Notes under the pieces: model-generated
Database searches by the model: none
Seen by the model: only the letters and a program-made list of their open reading frames with translations
What the model was told of the DNA's origin: nothing
From: Bacillota bacterium
Lineage (GTDB): Bacteria > Bacillota > Syntrophomonadia > Syntrophomonadales > Syntrophomonadaceae
Length of the DNA: 64,000 bases
Reading direction: 5' to 3'
Assembly: GCA_023395515.1 (NCBI GenBank)
Contig: JAEWZB010000045.1
Location: 56,008 to 120,007 of the forward strand
Part shown: positions 59,399 to 64,000 of the stretch, piece after piece
Numbering within the stretch: the stretch's first letter is position 1
Layout of the letters: each line of letters starts with the position of its first letter
Position numbers and translations under genes: made by a program

Positions 59399-59842
59399 TC
59401 AAACTCGCTTCATATATAAAATTGGATACGGATTGCCTTGTTCGTCTGTGTCAGTCCGCTTATATGTCTTAAAGCCCATATGCTCATAAAATCCTTGTGC
59501 TTGGGGATTTTGCTCATTGACTCCCAATTCATTTACCCCATAGTTTATAATGCCATACTGAAGTAACTGCTTACCCAGACCTTTTCCTCTCTCCTTGGGG
59601 GAAATAAAAATCATTTCCAATTTGTCCTCTTTAATCCCCATAAAGGCTACCAACTCATCTTGGCTATCTGCGGCCACGATTAGATAGGGGATTTCTTTTA
59701 ATGCAGCGGGAATATAATGGGTAATCTTTTTAATTTCATGGTCAGATAAAAATAAATGTGTCGCTCTAACGGAGCTCTCCCACACTGCGCATAGTTTGCA
59801 TATTAGTGCTTCCGTTCTATTTTCAATTTCTACTATTTTCAT
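59399..59842 (-). CDS. GNAT family N-acetyltransferase
   Basis: A 147-residue GNAT with MIFISPKERGKGLGKQLLQYGI as acetyl-CoA site and a C-terminal QGFYEHMGFKTYKRT. ATG 59842 (MKIVEIENR) is preferred over 59875 because GGGAG precedes it. The substrate is unknown. Confidence 0.87.
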   Translation of the reverse strand: MKIVEIENRTEALICKLCAVWESSVRATHLFLSDHEIKKITHYIPAALKEIPYLIVAADSQDELVAFMGIKEDKLEMIFISPKERGKGLGKQLLQYGIINYGVNELGVNEQNPQAQGFYEHMGFKTYKRTDTDEQGNPYPILYMKRV

Positions 59843-59917
59843 TGCCGCTACTCCCAAATCTAAATTTGCCAACACACCGGCTTATTGGCCGATTGTGAGT
59901 ATTACATCACTACCTGT

Positions 59918-60451
59918 TTATTGATAAATTGATTTCCATTTTCTTTCTACTTCTTTTCTTAGTATTAATGTTTTAGCCAATTTCTTACCTGCCTCTGCTG
60001 CTTGCCCCAATATTATTTCGTCATTTGAGGCATCTTCCTGCTTAAATAAACCTAATGCTTTCACTGTAGCTATCACTCTGTAACCTAAAGCTTCTAATGA
60101 TTTTTCCATGGCTTCGGCAGTGTATCCCATATCTGCTTCTGAATGTTGTTCGCATACAGCTATAACAACTGCATATTTAATACCAAGCACCTCATTAATT
60201 CCCATCCAGACAGAACGGTCATCTTCCGCGAACATCTCGAAACAATAGCATCTATCAATAAAAGCTTTTACATCAGCGGTTACATTGTAGAAATACGTAG
60301 GTGAGCCTAATATAATAGCATCTGCTTCTAGAATCCGTGGATATATTTTCTGCATATCATCATTAATGACGCATTTATAAGTATTTTTACAACCTTCACA
60401 ACCATTGCAATCGCGATCGGGGTTGCCTTTTTTACTTACATTAACTTTCTC
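59918..60451 (-). pseudogene. Iron-sulfur flavoprotein, N-terminus missing
   Basis: The frame is open from 60451, just after a stop, to the TAA at 59918. It reads DCNGCEGCKNTYKC, the compact C-x2-C-x2-C-x5-C iron-sulfur site of the Isf family, then GSPTYFYNVTADVKAFIDRC and the flavodoxin core. The usual N-terminal GSPRKGGNT flavin-phosphate loop is absent, because the sequence here joins the end of the neighbouring immunity-like gene. The only in-frame ATG (60355) is beyond the cysteines. It is therefore a 5'-truncated gene. Confidence 0.75.
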
Positions 60452-61023
60452 TTATCTCTCAATAAGCCTTCCTTGTTAGATTTAGTGTCATCCAATAAAA
60501 AATCAGCCCAATCAAGTCTAAGTTTATCCAGGTCTTCTTGCCAGTGTAGCAAACGTTCATTATAATAAGCAATCTTTTCGCTAACTGGTTTTTGAAAATT
60601 ATATTTTCCGTATCTTAAAACTAATGCCGTTAATTCATACATGGGTAAACCCAGAGCATGTGTTTCTACATGCACGGTAGCGCCAGCATGGCCAATTGCA
60701 TGGCACAAAGCACCATATTCGGCATCGTTAATTTCTTTAGCCACCGCATGTGAATCTAAAATTGCCCGTTTTGCTGCCGGCATTTTTATTTTACCCCTTG
60801 CCCAAGCTTCACAAAGTTCCAAGCAGGTTCTTGGTCGGTATTCATCTGCATACTTTGCTTCAAATTGTGCCAAAGGCACTCTTGCACAATCTAACGCCCA
60901 CATTACAAGGGTGCGGTGACTTTGCAATTGGATTAATTCTATCAACTCCTGTAAACATTGACTGTCACGAGTAAATAGAATTTTATTTCTTCTCTTTAAT
61001 TTAATTTCTACATCTGAAAACAT
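60436..61023 (-). CDS. Putative immunity protein, Imm5-like
   Basis: This 195-residue protein contains DEYRPRTCLELCEAWARGKIKMPAAKRAILDSHAVAKE and AIGHAGATVHVETHALGLPMYE, which resemble the Imm5-like immunity fold seen as a 'putative immunity protein' next to toxin genes. No toxin gene is adjacent, so the link is by family only. The 3' end overlaps the truncated flavoprotein frame by about 15 bases. Confidence 0.55.
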   Translation of the reverse strand: MFSDVEIKLKRRNKILFTRDSQCLQELIELIQLQSHRTLVMWALDCARVPLAQFEAKYADEYRPRTCLELCEAWARGKIKMPAAKRAILDSHAVAKEINDAEYGALCHAIGHAGATVHVETHALGLPMYELTALVLRYGKYNFQKPVSEKIAYYNERLLHWQEDLDKLRLDWADFLLDDTKSNKEGLLRDKRKLM

Positions 61024-61069
61024 AGTTTAAAACTCCTATGAAAATTCACACAAGCTGTGGGGGGACCTC

Positions 61070-62011
61070 TTATGTTTCCGCAATGACCTTACCCATGTCA
61101 GTTGCATCATAACCGCCTATATTTCCGAACTCATTTTTAAATGCTTCCGAACGAATGATTTTTAGCATGGTTTGAATTTCGGGGGTGTTCAAATCTTCTT
61201 TCCGAAGAACCAAGTCATATCGTTCTTTTTTCATCGGTATAAACTCAATGTTATCCACCTGACGTGCTATTTTCTCGTTACCAATAGCAACATCCGCATC
61301 ACCTCTGCTGACAGCGCTGGCAACAGCTAAATGAGAACTGGTTTCTTTATTATAGCCCTTGATAGAGCTGCCGAAGATGCCCAGAAGCTTCAAGTTCTCA
61401 TCTAACAGAACCCTTGAACCCGCACCTTGTTCACGGTTTATCATAATTATATCATCCCTGCCTAAATCCCCCCACCCGTGAATACCTTTAGGATTCCCCT
61501 TGGCAACGTATAGTCCTTGCATCCGGTAGGTTAAATTTATGATGACAGAAGGAATTCCTGGAAGTAAACGGCGCACATAAGGAACATTATATGTGTCGGT
61601 ATCACTGTCCCACATATGTGATGCCGTGACATTTACTTTATTGCGGTATAAAGAAACTAATCCGTCATAGCTGCCGATATAAGCCCGGAGAGCAGGAATG
61701 CCATGCAGACGCATGTAGTTGGACAGGATATCAAGAATTAAATCCTGCCCGCATATTATGAAGCCTTCCGGTTTTTTGTCGCTGCCTAACAGACTAAACT
61801 GCACTCCATCCGAAGAAGGTGCAGCTTTTATGGTCTGGCTCTCCCTTGAACGGACAATATATTCCTTAACGTCAGCCTCTGTAAAACGTATCTTACGTCC
61901 GACTTTATACGACTGTATTTCGCCACGCCTTATCAAATCATAAATAGTGCTTTTACTTACATGAAGGAGGTCGGCAACTTCTTGAGTGGACAAGGCATTC
62001 TTCTCGACCAT
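61070..62011 (-). CDS. Helix-turn-helix regulator with periplasmic-binding-protein-like sensor domain
   Basis: An excisionase-type helix-turn-helix (about 6-52), LSTQEVADLLHVSKSTIYDLIRRGEI, is followed by a substrate-binding domain (about 75-313) of the type found in molybdate and similar anion sensors: ASHMWD, LYVAKGNPKG, MINREQGAGSRVLLD. Such one-component regulators are fused to sensors of oxyanions. ATG 62011 is favoured by GGGG nine bases before it. It is divergent from the TauE-type exporter gene, which it probably controls. Confidence 0.85.
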   Translation of the reverse strand: MVEKNALSTQEVADLLHVSKSTIYDLIRRGEIQSYKVGRKIRFTEADVKEYIVRSRESQTIKAAPSSDGVQFSLLGSDKKPEGFIICGQDLILDILSNYMRLHGIPALRAYIGSYDGLVSLYRNKVNVTASHMWDSDTDTYNVPYVRRLLPGIPSVIINLTYRMQGLYVAKGNPKGIHGWGDLGRDDIIMINREQGAGSRVLLDENLKLLGIFGSSIKGYNKETSSHLAVASAVSRGDADVAIGNEKIARQVDNIEFIPMKKERYDLVLRKEDLNTPEIQTMLKIIRSEAFKNEFGNIGGYDATDMGKVIAET

Positions 62012-62181
62012 ATTTCTCAACCCCATATCCGCATTGATTTTTCACACCAAACAATATATAATTACATGGAACTTACCATATTATTACTTTTATATATTAT
62101 TTCGTATCATATCACACATTGATTTATCTCACAAGTACGAAACGATACCAATAAAGTATTTCAAGGGGAATGAGAATTATC

Positions 62182-62985
62182 ATGGATAGAAAAAAATCAG
62201 CACTGTTGGCGTTTCTTACTGGAACCCCTATAGGCTGTCTGGGAGGGTTAATCGGCTTAGGAGGGGCTGAATTCCGGCTACCCATTCTGGTAGGGCTATT
62301 TAAGTATTCCGCCCGAAAGGCCATAGCCATTAATTTAGCAATAAGCCTTATCACAGTTCTGGCGTCGATAATTTTCCGAATACCCAAAATAGACCTGCAT
62401 ATCTTCCTGCCTCTCTTGGGAGTTATGGTTTCAATTATCATCGGCTCCATGACCGGAGCATATTTTGGAGCAGATTTTTCAAAAAATGTATCGGATTCTA
62501 TGCTTAAAAAAGTAATCCTGATTCTTCTTATTTTCATAGGCTCTTTACTCATTTTTGAAAGCTTTATTCCTTTCGTCTCTGGGGGAATTGTTTTTGGACA
62601 TATTTTAATCAGAGTCCTGGTGGGGATTTTTTGCGGACTTATTATTGGCTTTATAAGCAGTCTTCTGGGCGTGGCGGGCGGAGAGCTTATCATTCCTACC
62701 CTTATCTTGATTTTTGGTATTGATGTCAAGCTCGCTGGAACTGCCAGTCTCTTAATAAGTCTCCCCACAATTTTAATCGGCATCTCAAAGCATGCCTCGA
62801 ATAAATTGTATAACGATAAAAGTGATTTTCCATCTCTTGTTCTGCCAATGGGTATCGGCTCTATCATCGGTGCTTTTATTGGCGCTGCCCTGATGGCAGT
62901 AGTTCCTGGTGAAGCAATTAAGCTACTGCTTGGTTTGCTTTTGATTTTTTCTGCCCTGAAATTATTTGCCGACAAGAAGAGATAA
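62182..62985 (+). CDS. TauE/SafE-family sulfite or anion exporter
   Basis: A membrane protein of 267 residues with about eight helices. The TauE/SafE motif GxxGGLIGLGGAEFRLP occurs near the start and a second copy (GFISSLLGVAGGELIIPTLIL) after the middle, showing the two-half repeat. Such proteins export sulfite, sulfonates or similar anions. The start is uncertain: ATG 62170 has GGGGA only two bases upstream, so the internal ATG 62182 is preferred. It is divergent from the anion-sensor regulator, and the divergent spacing (about 170 bases) holds an inverted repeat. Confidence 0.85.
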   Translation: MDRKKSALLAFLTGTPIGCLGGLIGLGGAEFRLPILVGLFKYSARKAIAINLAISLITVLASIIFRIPKIDLHIFLPLLGVMVSIIIGSMTGAYFGADFSKNVSDSMLKKVILILLIFIGSLLIFESFIPFVSGGIVFGHILIRVLVGIFCGLIIGFISSLLGVAGGELIIPTLILIFGIDVKLAGTASLLISLPTILIGISKHASNKLYNDKSDFPSLVLPMGIGSIIGAFIGAALMAVVPGEAIKLLLGLLLIFSALKLFADKKR

Positions 62986-63013
62986 CGGCGCTAAATAAAC
63001 TCCTCTATAAAAT

Positions 63014-63692
63014 TTATAATATTGCTCTTATTAAAAACCATGCAATCGGTACTAATAATGCAGGCAGCATATTCAAAGCATGGCAATCCTTGATTTTCAA
63101 AATGGCAAGCCCCGAGCTTAAAATCAAAAATCCCACCGATAAGTGAGATTTCCGTGAGTAAGTCGGCTGTTAGAAAAGGTGCTAGGTATCCCGCAAAAAG
63201 ATAAATACTGCCTTGCCATAGAAACAACACCATTGCGGAAAAGGCGATTCCAATGCCATAAGTAGATGCTAGAACCAATGAAGTAACAAAATCCAACGTC
63301 GCATTGGTATACAAATATGTATGGTTACCATGGAGCGCGCTTTCCATAGGTCCTAAAATAGATAATGTTCCGATGCAAAACAGCAATATAGCTGTAGAAA
63401 GTCCTTGCCCCAAATCCCCTTTGGAGAAACGTTTGGTGAGCCTTTCAAATCTATCATTCAAATCTAAAACAGAGCCCGCTAAACTGCCCATAGCTAAACT
63501 GATGATAAATAATAGGGGGAAAGTGCTTTTTGGCATATTCTGGACAATCGCATTTATTCCCAAGCCACATGCAGCAAGTCCCATAGCATTATACAAAGTA
63601 TTTTGATATTTTTCTCCGATGCCTTTTTTAATGCCGACCCCAATCGTGCTGCCGGCTAAAATAGCAAATGTATTTACAATAGTTCCTATCAT
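63014..63692 (-). pseudogene. DUF554 family membrane protein, frameshifted near the C-terminus
   Basis: The first 185 residues are a good DUF554 protein: MIGTIVNTFAILAGSTIGVGIKKGI, GSLAGSVLDLNDRFERLTKRF and GPMESALHGNHTYLY-type segments. In the normal reading it continues GGILILSSGLAILKIKDCHA to a stop at 63014. The sequence has five A (63127-63131) on the plus strand where four would keep frame, so the interrupted protein instead ends with 50 unrelated residues to 62991. It could be a real pseudogene or a homopolymer error. Function unknown. Confidence 0.8.
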
Positions 63693-63711
63693 AAAAAAAC
63701 TCCTTCCATAT

Positions 63712-63742
63712 AAAAAAATAAACCCTCCAACTATTAGAGGGT
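63712..63742 (-). terminator. Terminator after the MerR-type gene
   Basis: On the minus strand ACCCTC and GAGGGT pair around TAATAGTTG, followed by TTATTTTTTTA. It ends the partial regulator gene at the right edge. Confidence 0.7.
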
Positions 63743-63748
63743 CAAGGT

Positions 63749-64000
63749 TTATTTATATGGGATTTGTATCTCGGTGATAAATTTTGCGGGGTCGTTGGTA
63801 AGTCCGTAATCAATCAAAGCAAATTCAAGGGAATCTCCTGCGAGCACATAGCCTTTTTCTTTCATATATTGAAGCATTTTAATATAGTAAATCTCCGCGT
63901 CTTTATGTATACCTCGAAAACGTAAAGTCAAATAATTGCCCTCCGGCAGGCGGGATAAGTTTTCACCGCAGTTATCCTCCGGTTCAATGACGACAAAAAC
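63749..64000 (-). CDS. MerR-type regulator, C-terminal effector-binding domain (runs off right edge)
   Basis: The visible 83 residues, ending PAKFITEIQIPYK, are a GyrI-like/BmrR-type effector-binding domain: LPEGNYLTLRFRGIHKDAEIYYIKMLQYMKEKGY and a later DYGLTNDP. The N-terminal DNA-binding part lies beyond the window, so MerR membership is inferred from the domain type. It could also be AraC-type. The reading frame continues to position 64000 without a stop. Confidence 0.7.
   Translation of the reverse strand, partial: VFVVIEPEDNCGENLSRLPEGNYLTLRFRGIHKDAEIYYIKMLQYMKEKGYVLAGDSLEFALIDYGLTNDPAKFITEIQIPYK

Noticed and set aside
56183..59875. Integron-like cassette array
   Set aside because: Small unrelated genes and repeats suggested it, but the repeats are promoter and terminator sequences and I found no attC-type core sites or integrase.
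62124..62975. Long minus-strand reading frame of 283 residues
   Set aside because: It lies opposite the TauE-type exporter and has strongly biased, repetitive composition. The plus-strand protein has clear family motifs.
1..64000. CRISPR arrays, prophage or insertion sequence with transposase
   Set aside because: No regularly spaced repeats, no phage structural genes and no full transposase were seen. The Rpn-type gene is the only transposase-like protein.

Overview
This window looks like a chromosomal segment of a low-GC anaerobic Bacillota, class Clostridia. The evidence is the gene order rpsP-khpA-rimM-trmD-RNA methyltransferase with ffh-ylxM beside it, T-box and L19 leader RNAs, agr-type peptide signalling, a free FlhB cytoplasmic-domain gene beside rnhB and yraN, and AGGAGG-type ribosome binding sites with frequent TTG and GTG starts. 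A Syntrophomonas-like lineage is plausible (long-chain acyl-CoA synthetase, YedE/TusA pair) but cannot be proven from this sequence alone.

1-2.9 kb, minus strand: an agr-type quorum-sensing operon, agrC-agrB-agrA, joined by 4-nt overlaps. A likely agrD runs off the left edge under its own promoter. 3.2-13.2 kb, minus: copper ATPase, an unusual FolD, endonuclease IV, YraN, FlhB-domain protein, FliK-like protein, RNase HII, an old-yellow-enzyme/dienoyl-CoA reductase type protein and a CapA-type protein. 13.4-16.1 kb, minus: TusA-like protein with a YedE transporter, then an Rpn-type nuclease gene flanked by two similar hairpin repeats. 16.1-24.1 kb, minus: rbgA, rplS with an L19 leader, pheA and aroF behind one complete and one truncated T-box, then the trmD-rimM-khpA-rpsP-ffh-ylxM block.

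24.2-28.7 kb, plus: degV and a second agr system. In this one the receptor is split into a membrane protein and a separate kinase, and the AgrD peptide (27837-27974, TTG start) has Ser where the ring Cys is expected. 28.8-33.7 kb: acyl-CoA synthetase, an unknown secreted protein, and a chemoreceptor. 33.7-34.3 kb: four tRNA genes (Val, Glu, Met, Asn). 34.3-43.9 kb, minus: rpoD-dnaG-dgt, a GGDEF-EAL protein, and a second chemoreceptor. 44.0-48.4 kb, plus: a TetR regulator with a clear palindromic operator and a heterodimeric ABC transporter pair.

48.6-64 kb is an accessory region of small genes: zinc-ribbon protein, HEPN/MNT and RelE/Phd toxin-antitoxin genes, four GNAT acetyltransferases, a PadR regulator with a HAAS-SEDS (FtsW/RodA-like) membrane protein, CarD-like regulator, hydrolases, an immunity-like protein, and a substrate-sensing regulator divergent from a TauE-type exporter. 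Four genes here are damaged: an AraC/GyrI regulator and a DUF554 protein each by one base, an iron-sulfur flavoprotein missing its N-terminus, and a HEPN toxin reduced to its C-terminus. Repeated promoter and terminator segments point to local duplication.

The most interesting features are the two differently built agr systems with candidate LytTR direct-repeat sites, the FolD that lacks its catalytic lysine, the full-plus-partial T-box leader, and the HAAS-SEDS fusion.
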